Assembly: GCA_900542475.1 (NCBI GenBank)
Contig: UQNO01000005.1
Span: 7,630-71,629 of the forward strand
Reading direction: 5' to 3'
From: an uncultured Bacteroidota bacterium
GTDB lineage: Bacteria; Bacteroidota; Bacteroidia; Bacteroidales; F082
Length of the DNA: 64,000 nt
Part shown: positions 10,220-19,476 of the stretch, one piece after another
Position numbering within the stretch: the first letter of the stretch is position 1
How the letters are laid out: the number at the start of each line of letters is the position of its first letter
Program-made: the position numbers and the translations under genes
The notes under the pieces: model-generated
The model's input: the letters and a program-made list of their open reading frames with translations, nothing else
Databases searched by the model: none
Told to the model about the DNA's origin: nothing

Positions 10220-11427
10220 GTAAGTTGCAGGAATTAATTCAGAAACTTTGCCCGGACGGGGTTGAGTATAAAAAATTGGAAGAAGTATTAGAATATGAAC
10301 AGCCGACTAAATACATAGTCGAAAATACAGATTATGATAATTCTTATAATATACCTGTGCTGACAGCTGGACAAACGTTTATTTTGGGATATACAAATGA
10401 AAAATTTGGAATATACAGAGCAAGTTTGGAATCACCTACAATTATATTTGATGATTTTACAACATCATTTCATTGGGTTGATTTTGATTTTAAAATAAAA
10501 AGTTCTGCAATTAAAATGTTGAGACCCCAAAAAACATTTAATGGTTCTTTTAGGTATGTCTATTATGCTATGAAGTGTATTAAATATGAAGCTGTAGATC
10601 ATTCTCGTCATTGGATTTCAAAATATTCTCAATTTGAAATTCCAATTCCACATCCAGACATTCAAGAAGAAATTGTTCGTATTCTCGACAATTTTACAAA
10701 TCTTGCAGCGGAGCTGCAAGCGGAGCTGCAAGCGGAGCTGCAAGCGAGACAGGAACAATATGAGTATTATAGAGATAAACTGTTGAGTTTCAATAATATA
10801 GATGGGGGGGGGTACACAACTGTAACTTGGATGAAAATGAGTGAGATTTTTGAAATGAAGAATGGTTACACACCATCAAAAGCCGTAACTGAATATTGGG
10901 AGAATGGCATCATTCCATGGTTCAGAATGGAAGATATACGCAAAAATGGTAGAATCCTTTCGGATTCAATTTTGCATATCACCCCGCAAGCCGTTAAGGG
11001 AGGCAAGCTCTTCCATGCAAATTCAATTATCCTGGCAACGACAGCAACTATTGGTGAACATGCTCTTATAATTGCTGATTCGCTTGCGAATCAGCGATTT
11101 ACGAATTTATCAATTCGTAAATCGCTATCAAATGCTCTGGATATGAAGTATTTCTACTACTATATGTTTGTTATAGATGATTGGTGTCGGAATAATACAA
11201 ATGTGTCAGGATTCGCCTCTGTCGATATGCGGAAGTTAAAGAATTTGCTCATACCCATTCCTCCACTTGCCGAGCAGAAACGCATTGTCTCCATTCTCGA
11301 CAAGTTCGACGCATTGGTCAATGACCTCTCTCGTGGCTTGCCGGCAGAAATCGCAGCCGTGCAAGAACAATACGAATATTACAGAGATAAATTATTGTCG
11401 TTTCCAAGAAATAAAATAAGCGCGTAA
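10216..11427 (+). CDS. hsdS: HsdS, type I specificity subunit with a repeat-rich central spacer
   Basis: A 403-residue two-TRD specificity subunit. TRD1 covers about 1-160 and TRD2 about 205-365. The two halves each end in the same conserved helix, [14 protein letters not shown] at 179-192 and again at 383-396, which is the pseudo-repeat that arranges two HsdM subunits. Just before the first copy are three tandem AELQ units (165-176) encoded by perfect 12-base repeats. Just after it, residues 197-199 are Gly-Gly-Gly from a run of nine Gs. TRD2 also holds two perfect DNA hairpins (11074-11126). The reading frame is intact as given. The recognition sequence cannot be predicted from here. Confidence 0.95.
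   Translation: MSKLQELIQKLCPDGVEYKKLEEVLEYEQPTKYIVENTDYDNSYNIPVLTAGQTFILGYTNEKFGIYRASLESPTIIFDDFTTSFHWVDFDFKIKSSAIKMLRPQKTFNGSFRYVYYAMKCIKYEAVDHSRHWISKYSQFEIPIPHPDIQEEIVRILDNFTNLAAELQAELQAELQARQEQYEYYRDKLLSFNNIDGGGYTTVTWMKMSEIFEMKNGYTPSKAVTEYWENGIIPWFRMEDIRKNGRILSDSILHITPQAVKGGKLFHANSIILATTATIGEHALIIADSLANQRFTNLSIRKSLSNALDMKYFYYYMFVIDDWCRNNTNVSGFASVDMRKLKNLLIPIPPLAEQKRIVSILDKFDALVNDLSRGLPAEIAAVQEQYEYYRDKLLSFPRNKISA
10708..10743 (+). repeat. Three perfect 12-base tandem repeats in hsdS
   Basis: Three copies of GCGGAGCTGCAA encode [12 protein letters not shown] in the helix between the two target recognition domains. Adding or losing a copy keeps the frame. In EcoR124-type enzymes a repeated TAEL unit at this position sets the length of the gap in the recognition site, so this is probably the same device. 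Confidence 0.9.
10804..10812 (+). repeat. Nine-G homopolymer tract in hsdS
   Basis: Nine consecutive Gs lie in codons 196-199 between the first conserved helix and TRD2. A gain or loss of one G would shift the frame and yield a half-length HsdS of about 200 residues with one TRD. This is a classic setting for slipped-strand switching, but it is also a place where assemblies err. Confidence 0.85.
11074..11126. repeat. Two abutting perfect hairpins in the hsdS TRD2 coding region
   Basis: The first hairpin has a 10-base stem, GCTGATTCGC / GCGAATCAGC, with a TT loop (11074-11095). The second has a 15-base stem, AGCGATTTACGAATT with its complement, and a TATC loop (11093-11126). They share AGC, so both cannot form fully at once. 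The bases encode ordinary TRD residues around ANQRFTNLS. Confidence 0.85.
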
Positions 11428-11428
11428 A

Positions 11429-14400
11429 ATGGCACAATATAACACCATAGCAGAATCGAACAATTTTATAGTCCTTGATGACTATACCAAGTATAATGAA
11501 CTTCACGAGCCTTCGGTGGCTTATCAGTCGGAAGCAAGTCTTGAGCAGGAGTTTATTCAAGATTTAGTAAGTCAAGGCTATGAATATCGTCCTGATATTT
11601 CGTCTCCCGAAGCGTTGTTGGCCAATGCCCGCGTAAAGATTCAGGAACTTAACGATATGGCGTTTACTGACAAGGAATGGCTGCGGTTTGTGGAAGAATA
11701 TCTGGATAAACCGGGAGATACGTTGATAGATAAAACCCGTAAAATTCACGATAATCATATCTATGATTTTGTTTTTGATGACGGACATATCAAAAATATC
11801 TACCTTGCCGACAAGCAAAATATTGCCCGAAACAAGGTGCAGGTAATCAATCAATTTGAGCAGACTGGAGCGCAGGAAAACCGTTACGATGTCACGATAT
11901 TGGTCAATGGCTTGCCGTTGGTGCAGATTGAATTGAAAAGACGAGGGGTTGCCATTCGCGAGGCCTTTAACCAGGTGCACCGATATTCCAAAGAGAGTTT
12001 TAATAGCGAAAACTCACTGTTCAAATTTATTCAGGTGTTTGTCATATCGAATGGCACGGACAGCCGTTATTTTGCCAATACGGTAGAGCGGAACAAGAAT
12101 AGTTTTGACTTTACTATGAACTGGGCAAATGCCAAAAACGAACTGATAAAAGACCTGAAAGATTTTACAGAGACCTTTTTCCAAAAAAATACGTTGCTGA
12201 ATATCATTTTTACATATTCTGTCTTTGATGTTAACAATACTTTGCTCATTATGCGTCCGTATCAGATTGCAGCGACAGAACGGATGCTGTGGAAAATAAA
12301 GAGTGCATATCAAGCAAAGAAATGGGCGACAACAGAAGGTGGCGGATATGTTTGGCACACAACAGGCTCGGGAAAAACACTTACCAGCTTCAAGGCTGCA
12401 CGACTGGCAACACAATTAGACTTTATTGATAAAGTTTTCTTCGTCGTTGACCGTAAAGACTTGGACTATCAAACCATGAAAGAATATCAACGCTTCTCTC
12501 CTGACAGTGTCAATGGTTCGGAAAGCACGGCAGGTTTGAAACGGAATATCGAAAAAGACGACAACAAGATTATAGTCACCACTATTCAGAAACTGAATAA
12601 TCTGATGAAGAGTGAGGACAATATGCCGATATATCAAAAGCAGGTGGTCTTTATTTTCGACGAGTGTCATCGTTCTCAATTCGGCGAGGCGCAAAAGCAG
12701 TTGAAGAAAAAGTTCAAAAAGTATTATCAATTCGGATTTACCGGTACGCCAATATTTCCAGGTAATGCTCTTGGAGCGGAAACCACGGCAAGTGTGTTTG
12801 GCAGAGAATTGCATTCATACGTGATAACTGATGCTATCCGCGATGAAAAAGTTCTGAAATTCAAGGTCGATTATAATGATGTGCGTCCTCTGTTTAAGGA
12901 TATCGAGACAGAGGTTGACGAGCAGAAATTAAGTGCTGCTGAAAATAAGCAAGCATTGCTTCATCCTGCCCGTATCACCGAGATTTCACAATACATCTTG
13001 CAGAATTTTAAGATTAAGACACATCGTAATCAAGGAGGCAAAAAAGGTTTCAATGCCATGTTTGCCGTTAGCAGTGTCGATGCTGCCAAATGCTATTATG
13101 ATGAGTTGAATAAATTGCAAGAAGGCTCTGATAAGCCGTTGAAGATTGCTACTATTTTCTCTTTTGCCGCCAATGAAGAACAAAGTGCGATAGGTGATAT
13201 TGCAGACGAGAATTTTGAACCATCGGCAATGGATTTGAGTGCCAAAGAGTTCTTGACAAAAGCTATTAATGATTATAACGCCATGTTTGGCACTAATTAT
13301 AGCGTTGACAGCAGGGAGTTTCAGAACTACTACAGAGACCTTGCCAAGAGAGTGAAAAACAAAGAAGTGGATCTTGTGATTGTGGTAGGTATGTTTTTGA
13401 CAGGTTTCGACGCCCCGACTCTGAATACATTGTTTGTTGACAAGAACTTGCGTTATCATGGATTGATACAGGCATTTTCTCGCACAAACCGAATTTATGA
13501 CCCGACCAAGACTTTTGGCAATATAGTAACTTTCAGAGACCTTGAACAGCATACCATTGATGCTATAACTTTATTCGGGGATAAGAACACCGCAAATTTT
13601 GTGCTGGAAAAGAGTTATAGGGAGTATTTGGAAGGCTTTAAAGACCTCGCTTCAGGAGAGGCCAAGAAAGGTTATGTTGAAATTGTAAAGGAGTTGGATG
13701 ACAGATTCCCTGATGTAGATAAGATTGTTACAGAACAAGATAAAAAAGACTTTGTCAAACTGTTTGGAGAATATCTGCGTGTGGAAAACATTTTGCAAAA
13801 TTATGATGAATTTACGGCTCTTAAAGCTTTTCAATCTGTAGATAGCGATAATCAAGAGGCGGTAGAGGCATTAAAAAACGAATATTTCCTGACTGATGAC
13901 GACATTGCAAAAATGCAAAAAATGAAGATTCCATCAGACAGAATGCTCCAAGATTACAAATCTACATATAATGACATCAGGGATTGGTTGAGGCGGGAAA
14001 AAGAAGGGAAACAGTCTGAAAAATCGAAAATAAATTGGGATGATGTGGTTTTTGAGATAGATTTGCTCAAATCCCAAGAGATTGATTTGGATTATATTCT
14101 TGAGTTGATATTCGAGAAAAATAAAAAGAAGATGGATAAATCTTCTTTGACAGAGGAAATCCGCCGAGTTATTAGGTCAAGTGTTGGCAACAGAGCCAAA
14201 GAAAGTTTGATTGTTGATTTTATCAACAACACAAATTTAGATGTTTTTACAGATAGAACGGATGTAATAAAGGCTTTCTATGAATATGCACAAGCCGAAT
14301 TGAAAAAAGAGGCTGCCGCTTTGATTGCAGGTGAAAATCTGAATGCAAAAGAAGCCAAACATTATATCGAACTTTCTTTGAAACGTAAATTTGCAAGTGA

Positions 14401-14536
14401 AAACGGGACAGACTTCAATAACATATTGCCGAAAATGAGTCCTCTAAATCCGCAATATTTAACGAAGAAGCAGACGGTATTCCAAAAAATCGTTGCTTTT
14501 ATCGAGAAGTTCAAAGGAATTGGAGGAAAATTGTAA
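11429..14536 (+). CDS. hsdR: HsdR, type I restriction endonuclease/translocase subunit
   Basis: A 1035-residue motor and nuclease subunit. The N-terminal PD-(D/E)xK nuclease domain ends in the motif [10 protein letters not shown] near 165-175. The helicase part has Walker A TTGSGKT (311-317), DECH (411-414), FTGTPI near 440 and a later motif [24 protein letters not shown] helical C-terminal region after 750 docks on the methylase. It starts one base after the hsdS stop. Nothing is missing, so the system is likely active for cutting. Confidence 0.97.
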   Translation: MAQYNTIAESNNFIVLDDYTKYNELHEPSVAYQSEASLEQEFIQDLVSQGYEYRPDISSPEALLANARVKIQELNDMAFTDKEWLRFVEEYLDKPGDTLIDKTRKIHDNHIYDFVFDDGHIKNIYLADKQNIARNKVQVINQFEQTGAQENRYDVTILVNGLPLVQIELKRRGVAIREAFNQVHRYSKESFNSENSLFKFIQVFVISNGTDSRYFANTVERNKNSFDFTMNWANAKNELIKDLKDFTETFFQKNTLLNIIFTYSVFDVNNTLLIMRPYQIAATERMLWKIKSAYQAKKWATTEGGGYVWHTTGSGKTLTSFKAARLATQLDFIDKVFFVVDRKDLDYQTMKEYQRFSPDSVNGSESTAGLKRNIEKDDNKIIVTTIQKLNNLMKSEDNMPIYQKQVVFIFDECHRSQFGEAQKQLKKKFKKYYQFGFTGTPIFPGNALGAETTASVFGRELHSYVITDAIRDEKVLKFKVDYNDVRPLFKDIETEVDEQKLSAAENKQALLHPARITEISQYILQNFKIKTHRNQGGKKGFNAMFAVSSVDAAKCYYDELNKLQEGSDKPLKIATIFSFAANEEQSAIGDIADENFEPSAMDLSAKEFLTKAINDYNAMFGTNYSVDSREFQNYYRDLAKRVKNKEVDLVIVVGMFLTGFDAPTLNTLFVDKNLRYHGLIQAFSRTNRIYDPTKTFGNIVTFRDLEQHTIDAITLFGDKNTANFVLEKSYREYLEGFKDLASGEAKKGYVEIVKELDDRFPDVDKIVTEQDKKDFVKLFGEYLRVENILQNYDEFTALKAFQSVDSDNQEAVEALKNEYFLTDDDIAKMQKMKIPSDRMLQDYKSTYNDIRDWLRREKEGKQSEKSKINWDDVVFEIDLLKSQEIDLDYILELIFEKNKKKMDKSSLTEEIRRVIRSSVGNRAKESLIVDFINNTNLDVFTDRTDVIKAFYEYAQAELKKEAAALIAGENLNAKEAKHYIELSLKRKFASENGTDFNNILPKMSPLNPQYLTKKQTVFQKIVAFIEKFKGIGGKL

Positions 14537-14546
14537 TATGCGATAT

Positions 14547-14561
14547 TGCTGTCCGGTAAAA
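14547..14561. repeat. Right arm of the inverted repeat flanking the hsd operon
   Basis: TGCTGTCCGGTAAAA pairs with the left arm at 7757-7771 (14 of 15). It begins 11 bases after the hsdR stop and lies outside all genes. Confidence 0.5.
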
Positions 14562-14621
14562 TTCAAAAAAGCATAAACATCTTACTCGAAGCCATGAGGG
14601 TGGTGGTTATGTGCCGCAACA

Positions 14622-14653
14622 AATAAACGCCGACATTTCTGTCGGCGTTTATT
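14622..14653. terminator. Bidirectional terminator between hsdR and tRNA-Arg
   Basis: A perfect 14-base stem, AATAAACGCCGACA / TGTCGGCGTTTATT, has a TTTC loop. The A/T-rich stem base works in either direction, ending hsdR on the plus strand and tRNA-Arg on the minus strand. Confidence 0.85.
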
Positions 14654-14654
14654 G

Positions 14655-14728
14655 TGAACTAGGCGGGAGTCGAACCCACAACCGCCTGATCCGTAGTCAG
14701 GGACTCTATCCAATTGAGCTACTAGTCC
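14655..14728 (-). tRNA. tRNA-Arg (ACG)
   Basis: A 74-base cloverleaf on the minus strand. The acceptor GGACTAG pairs with CTAGTTC (one G-U pair). The anticodon arm is CCTGA-CTACGGA-TCAGG with anticodon ACG at 14692-14694, and the T arm has TTCGACT. A34 is the base normally edited to inosine by TadA. The discriminator is A, and CCA is not encoded. Confidence 0.93.
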
Positions 14729-14744
14729 ATTGCGTTTTGCGCTG

Positions 14745-14752
14745 CAAAATTA
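14745..14752 (-). promoter_or_regulatory. -7 box for tRNA-Arg
   Basis: TAATTTTG on the minus strand, 17 bases before the tRNA. The surrounding 20 bases are the same as those before tRNA-Tyr. Confidence 0.6.
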
Positions 14753-14794
14753 CAACAATTTTCGATACCTTCAACAAAAAATCTCTTTTTTTTA

Positions 14795-14837
14795 AGATTT
14801 CTCCATTTCGCTTCGCTCTATGCGAAATGATGAGAAG
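14795..14837. repeat. Dispersed intergenic palindrome, copy 1
   Basis: AGATTTCTCCATTTCGC with a rough inverse GCGAAATGATGAGAAG. It belongs to a family seen again near 27512, 52706 and 54086 that combines GAGAAATCTC and GAAATGAC words in opposite orientation. Confidence 0.5.
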
Positions 14838-14841
14838 GCCG

Positions 14842-14923
14842 TGGGGGAGGGTGGACTCGAACCACCGAACTCATCCGAGGACAGATTTACAGTCTGTTGC
14901 AATTGCCACTATGCGACTCCCCC
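14842..14923 (-). tRNA. tRNA-Tyr (GTA)
   Basis: An 82-base class II tRNA on the minus strand. The acceptor GGGGGAG pairs with CTCCCCC. The anticodon loop CTGTAAA carries GTA, a long variable arm follows, and the T loop is TTCGAGT. The discriminator is A, and CCA is not encoded. Confidence 0.93.
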
Positions 14924-14939
14924 AAGGATTTTTGCGCTG

Positions 14940-14947
14940 CAAAATTA
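14940..14947 (-). promoter_or_regulatory. -7 box for tRNA-Tyr
   Basis: TAATTTTG on the minus strand, 17 bases before the tRNA, with the same flanks as the tRNA-Arg promoter. Confidence 0.6.
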
Positions 14948-15013
14948 CAAATATTTCTGTAATTGACAACAAATTATTTTGAAAAAAATAAAAAAAACAT
15001 AATGGTTTATAAA

Positions 15014-15883
15014 TCAATAAATTACCGAGCATTGTCGCAGCGATGACGCATGAAAACAGCCGACGGCCTCGCCTTCGGGATTGATGTTTGTGCGCACATT
15101 CGACGGCGTTCCCATCATGGGATTGCTGCCGGTACTCGCTATGATGTCGGTAATATAATAGCCATAGAACTCTGGAATAGACCATAAATCCATGGTGACG
15201 GTGTCGCCGGTATGCAACACTTGAAGACTGTCGCGCTGGTTGAGGGCGTATATCGGGAACTCGCCGCTTATCATCACCATGAAAGGCCCGTTGAAGTAGA
15301 TTCCTGCAAACCCCATGGGCTGAAATATCTGGCATTTGGTGAGAGTGTCGCCCCCGACATCTTCGTTGTTAATCTTTACCCTTGCCATATAACATATCGA
15401 AGGATCGTCGTTGGTCTGAAAGTATGGATAAACACCGAGATGATCTTCCATTTCCAGGGAATTGAACTTCCATGGCTTGATGCGGATGGAGTCGATGCGC
15501 TCGACATTGGCATTCATCGTCGATTCGGCAAAGAAATGACGATTGCCGCTTTCATCAATGAAATCTATTGAGAGATGATAGGTGTGGCCGACTTGTCCGG
15601 CAAACTCGTTGACCGACAGATAAATGCCGGAATTTTCGCTTTCCTCATACCAAATGGTGTCGGCACCGTCAACGACAAAGACAATGGCGTCGGACACCAT
15701 TTCCGGCTCGCCTCCATAAAACGGCATGGTGCGACTGACAACGACCTCTTGTCTCTTGTATTCGTCAGTGACGGAGCCACTCACGCCTATGAGTTGGTTG
15801 CCATCTTGCGGCGTGATTCTGATGCGTTCGGTGCAGGCTGTCAACATGAGCAATGCGAGCAGTGTTATTATTGTTTTTTTCAT
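15014..15883 (-). CDS. DUF4249 lipoprotein paired with a TonB-dependent receptor
   Basis: A 289-residue lipoprotein with signal and lipobox LLMLTAC (Cys 17) and beta-rich mature part. The pattern ISGxVTDExxxxxVxVSRT followed by DAxVxVxDG resembles the DUF4249 family, which in Bacteroidota sits directly downstream of a TonB-dependent receptor with a carboxypeptidase-like regulatory domain. The spacing to the receptor here is three bases, so they are one operon. It is probably a surface partner of the receptor. The substrate is unknown; loss of a neighbouring sugar or metal gene gives no hint. Confidence 0.85.
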   Translation of the reverse strand: MKKTIITLLALLMLTACTERIRITPQDGNQLIGVSGSVTDEYKRQEVVVSRTMPFYGGEPEMVSDAIVFVVDGADTIWYEESENSGIYLSVNEFAGQVGHTYHLSIDFIDESGNRHFFAESTMNANVERIDSIRIKPWKFNSLEMEDHLGVYPYFQTNDDPSICYMARVKINNEDVGGDTLTKCQIFQPMGFAGIYFNGPFMVMISGEFPIYALNQRDSLQVLHTGDTVTMDLWSIPEFYGYYITDIIASTGSNPMMGTPSNVRTNINPEGEAVGCFHASSLRQCSVIY

Positions 15884-15886
15884 GAC

Positions 15887-18214
15887 TTAATATTTAAAGT
15901 TATATGATATTGAAGGAATTATAGAGAAAAGATACATCTGTTTCGTCTCCAATGTGTTGTTTTCGCCTTGAGTGAATATCACCGCCCATGTGTTATGACG
16001 GCCGTAAACGTTATAAATGGAGACGTTCCATTCTCCTTGCCAACGTTTGTGTTTCTTTCCACTCCAAGTGGCGGAGAAGTCTAAACGATGGTAGTCGGGA
16101 TAACGGCTCTGGTTGCGGTATCCGTTGTAAATGGCGTAAGTAGAGCCGTGGTCGGTGTATTTACCGTAAGGATAGGTTATTGGCTGCCCTGTATTGTAAA
16201 TCCAGTTGACCGATGTGTTGAAACGGTCGGAAAACTCGTAGTTAAGCACTACGCTGATGCAATGTGGGCGGTCGTAAGGCGAGCGGTACTCCTCGTCATG
16301 GCTTATGCCTTTGACGGTTCGAAATGAACGGCTGTAAGTGTATGAAACCCATCCTGTAAACTTGCCGTAATTCTTCCTGACAAGAAACTCCGTGCCATAA
16401 GAGCGACCTTTTCCGGTACGTACCTCGCCGTCAATCAACAAGTTGCCATAGAAGAAGGCGTCGTCAACGAAATCAATGACGTCGGTGAGATTTTTGTAGA
16501 ATAGCTCCACAGATGTCTCGATGTCGTTGCCGCGGAAATTGCGGAAATAACCGACGGCAAACTGGTCGCATTTCTGTGGCTTTATGTTTGGATTGGTAGG
16601 AAACCACACGTCAAAAGGCAGTCCCCCGGTGGCGTTTGTGGCAAGTTGCGCATATTGCACGGTCCTTGAATATGAAGCCTTTACAGAAGATGTGGCTCCC
16701 AGACGATAAATCATGGCGAGGCGCGGCTCGAGATTGACTTCGGTGTTGAAAATCTTGCCCTTGGGATATATGATGGAGTCGTAATTCTTGAAATTCTCGT
16801 CAAAAAGATACAAGGTCTCGTCTCCAATGTTCTGATACATCGACAGTCGCAAGCCGTATCTTACCGAGAAGAAAGGCGTCAAGTTGTGCTCGTGGCCATA
16901 ATACAAAGCCGATTCTATGGCTTTGCGATAGATTTTTTCATTCGCGTTGACACCTAAAAACTGTGCCACAACTCCCGTCCTGTCGTGCAACTCGCCTTGG
17001 TTGTATCTGTGGTAAGTCATTGATAATCCGAATTTAGACGTGATTTTGTCGTTCATCAGCCAAGCAAAATCATATTTTCCGGAAAGGTCGTTGATGCCTG
17101 CTCTGATAGAGAAATCGTAGGGTTTCATTGTCACGTCGATGTCATATCTATATTGAGTATAAAGCAACGACAGATTGGATGTCAGATTGTCGTTGAAGAT
17201 ATGATTCCAACGAGTTGTCGTTGTCGTGTTCCCGTAGCCGATGTCCATCAGGTTGACAACACCTATTTTGTCGTATCCGTTGTACACGGATATGAAGAGA
17301 CGGTTGTTTTTGTCGAAGACATGAGTTATTTTCCCGTTCAAATCGTAAAAATAAAGACGCGTGTTTTTCAAACTGTTTATCAGATAAGGTGTCACCAAGC
17401 CTCCGTAAGTGAAACGTCCGGCAAGCATTACAGCGGTTCGCTGTTTGTTGAAAGGCATATTGAGCATGAGACGGCTGGCGAGAATGCCGATGCCTCCCGT
17501 CATTGTCAAACGGTCGGGAATCTCGTCTAATGTCTTGACATCAAGCACCGATGACAGTCGGCTGTCATAATATGCGGGAATGTCGCCTTTATATAATGTG
17601 GCGTCTTTCACTGCATCGTTGTTGAACACCGAGAAGAACCCGAGGAAATGCGATGCGTTATACACCGGCGCATCGTCGAGGGTTATCAGGTTTTGGTCGG
17701 GAGAGCCGCCGCGCACACTGAAGCCTGACGAGCCTTCCGAAGCCGCCTGGACACCCGGAAGAAGCTGCACCGCCTTGATGACATCGACCTCGCCCATGAG
17801 AGCGGGAATCCTTTTGATACGATTGATTTCCAACTTCTGGACACTCATGGCAAGCTCGCGAACATTGGCGTCTTTCTTCTTACTTGTTATCACAACGTTA
17901 TCCAATATCTGTGATTCCATCTGCATATTGATATTCAGACGTTTACGAGAATTATCGACAACAATGTCCTTTTCTATGGTCGTATAACCGAGATAAGAAA
18001 AACGAATCTTGTATTTTCCGGGACTTAAACTGAAATCGTAATATCCATTATAATTTGTGATTGTGCCTTTTTGCAATGAGTCGTTGTAGATGGCAGCCCC
18101 GACAAGCAGCTCCCCGGTGTCCTCGTCTTTCACGACACCGTAGATGCCAGACTGGGCATAAACGCTCAATGAGGCTAACAGCAGCAGCATCAATAATATA
18201 TATTGTTTTTTCAT
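15887..18214 (-). CDS. TonB-dependent outer-membrane receptor
   Basis: 775 residues from the ATG at 18214. This start gives a clean signal peptide ending at SVYAQ, and a longer frame starting at 18271 would run through the promoter. A carboxypeptidase-like regulatory domain (about 20-105: GxVKDEDTGELLVGAAIYN) is followed by the plug with FSVRGGSPDQNLITLDDAPVYN and then a 22-strand-type barrel ending in aromatic F-K-Y. It imports a ligand across the outer membrane with TonB energy. It is first in the operon with the DUF4249 lipoprotein. The ligand cannot be read from the sequence. Confidence 0.93.
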   Translation of the reverse strand: MKKQYILLMLLLLASLSVYAQSGIYGVVKDEDTGELLVGAAIYNDSLQKGTITNYNGYYDFSLSPGKYKIRFSYLGYTTIEKDIVVDNSRKRLNINMQMESQILDNVVITSKKKDANVRELAMSVQKLEINRIKRIPALMGEVDVIKAVQLLPGVQAASEGSSGFSVRGGSPDQNLITLDDAPVYNASHFLGFFSVFNNDAVKDATLYKGDIPAYYDSRLSSVLDVKTLDEIPDRLTMTGGIGILASRLMLNMPFNKQRTAVMLAGRFTYGGLVTPYLINSLKNTRLYFYDLNGKITHVFDKNNRLFISVYNGYDKIGVVNLMDIGYGNTTTTTRWNHIFNDNLTSNLSLLYTQYRYDIDVTMKPYDFSIRAGINDLSGKYDFAWLMNDKITSKFGLSMTYHRYNQGELHDRTGVVAQFLGVNANEKIYRKAIESALYYGHEHNLTPFFSVRYGLRLSMYQNIGDETLYLFDENFKNYDSIIYPKGKIFNTEVNLEPRLAMIYRLGATSSVKASYSRTVQYAQLATNATGGLPFDVWFPTNPNIKPQKCDQFAVGYFRNFRGNDIETSVELFYKNLTDVIDFVDDAFFYGNLLIDGEVRTGKGRSYGTEFLVRKNYGKFTGWVSYTYSRSFRTVKGISHDEEYRSPYDRPHCISVVLNYEFSDRFNTSVNWIYNTGQPITYPYGKYTDHGSTYAIYNGYRNQSRYPDYHRLDFSATWSGKKHKRWQGEWNVSIYNVYGRHNTWAVIFTQGENNTLETKQMYLFSIIPSISYNFKY

Positions 18215-18233
18215 ATATGTTTTTTTTGCTTTG

Positions 18234-18241
18234 CAAAGATA
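18234..18241 (-). promoter_or_regulatory. -7 box of the TonB receptor operon
   Basis: TATCTTTG on the minus strand, about 20 bases before the chosen ATG. It supports the shorter start of the receptor. Confidence 0.65.
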
Positions 18242-18308
18242 ATGTTTTTTTTGAAAAAAATTGTTTTTCATATCAAAAAATGTTCCAAATTTGCAAAAAA
18301 ATCAAGAC

Positions 18309-19469
18309 ATGAAATACAACTTCGATGAAATAATAAACAGGGCAGGCACTGAAAGTGTCAAATATGACTTGAGAGACAAGGTCTTCGGTAAAGCCGATGT
18401 CATTCCGATGTGGGTTGCCGACATGGATTTCCGCACTCCGGATTTCATCAGAAATGCCGTGATTGAACGCGCGAAATATGATGTTTACGGCTACACTTTC
18501 CGCGAAGACGCATATTTTCAGGCTATAGCCGACTGGATTAGCGGACGTCACGGATGGGATGTGCGGAAAGAATGGATGACATATACTCCGGGAGTGGTGG
18601 CGGCGTTCAACATGGCAGTGATGGGGTTGACAAACGAAGGCGATGAGGTCATAATACAACCGCCTGTCTATCCGCCGTTTTTCCATGCTGTGGAAAACCA
18701 TGGCCGCAAGCTTGTCCTAAATCCGCTGATTGACACCGCCGAAGGTTTTGTCATGGACTATGAGTTGCTTGAAAAACAAGCGAAGACCGCCAAGATGTTG
18801 ATACTCTGCAATCCGCATAATCCTGTCGGAAGATGTTGGAAAAAAGAGGAACTGCAAAGACTTGGCGATATATGCTTGAGAAACAATGTGTTGGTGTTCT
18901 CCGATGAGATTCACTGCGACCTTGTCCTGCCAGGCTTCAAGCACCTGCCTTTTGCCGGTATCTGCAAGGAGTTTGAGCAGCACAGCATCACAGCGCACGC
19001 TGCAAGTAAGACTTTCAATCTCGCAGGCATGGCCACTTCCACGATTATAATACCGAACAAGGACTTGCGAGAGAAGTACGTGTCGTTTGTCGATAGTATG
19101 GAAGTCAATTTAGGCAATATTTTCGGTAAAATCGCCACGAAAACAGCGATGGAGCAAGGCGAGGGGTGGTTGCGGGAACTGTTGCAATATATCGAAGGTA
19201 ATATCGACTATGTTGTTGACTTCATCAATGCCAATCTGCCTAAAATAAAAGTCCACAAAGCCGAAGCCACATACATGCTTTGGCTTGACTTCTCGGCATA
19301 CAACCTTGACAACCAAACTCTTAACCACAAAATGATATTCGAAGCCGGGTTGGGTTTAAACAACGGCAAAGAGTTCGGCGAGCAAGGCGAGCGATGCTTG
19401 AGAATAAATTTGGCTTGTCCGCGTAGCGTTGTGGAAGAAGCGATGAGAAGGATAAAATCTGTATTTTGA
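18309..19469 (+). CDS. patB: PatB/MalY-type cystathionine beta-lyase (C-S lyase)
   Basis: A 386-residue fold-type I PLP enzyme. The start at 18309 (MKYNFDEII) is the usual family start; an in-frame ATG at 18261 would overlap the receptor's promoter area. Visible motifs are PMWVADMDF, PPVYPPFF, NPHNPVGR, FSDEIHCDLV and the PLP lysine in AASKTFNLAG. The family splits cystathionine or other C-S bonds to give homocysteine or thiols, ammonia and pyruvate. It is convergent with arcA, with only seven bases between stops. Confidence 0.9.
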   Translation: MKYNFDEIINRAGTESVKYDLRDKVFGKADVIPMWVADMDFRTPDFIRNAVIERAKYDVYGYTFREDAYFQAIADWISGRHGWDVRKEWMTYTPGVVAAFNMAVMGLTNEGDEVIIQPPVYPPFFHAVENHGRKLVLNPLIDTAEGFVMDYELLEKQAKTAKMLILCNPHNPVGRCWKKEELQRLGDICLRNNVLVFSDEIHCDLVLPGFKHLPFAGICKEFEQHSITAHAASKTFNLAGMATSTIIIPNKDLREKYVSFVDSMEVNLGNIFGKIATKTAMEQGEGWLRELLQYIEGNIDYVVDFINANLPKIKVHKAEATYMLWLDFSAYNLDNQTLNHKMIFEAGLGLNNGKEFGEQGERCLRINLACPRSVVEEAMRRIKSVF

Positions 19470-19476
19470 AGTTGGA

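Noticed and set aside
10216..14536. Recombinase-driven shuffling of hsdS
   Set aside because: No second hsdS, silent TRD cassette or site-specific recombinase gene is present in the operon. Slippage fits better than inversion.
14611..14982. Open frame across the two tRNA genes
   Set aside because: It reads through the terminator and both tRNAs antisense; it cannot be a protein gene.
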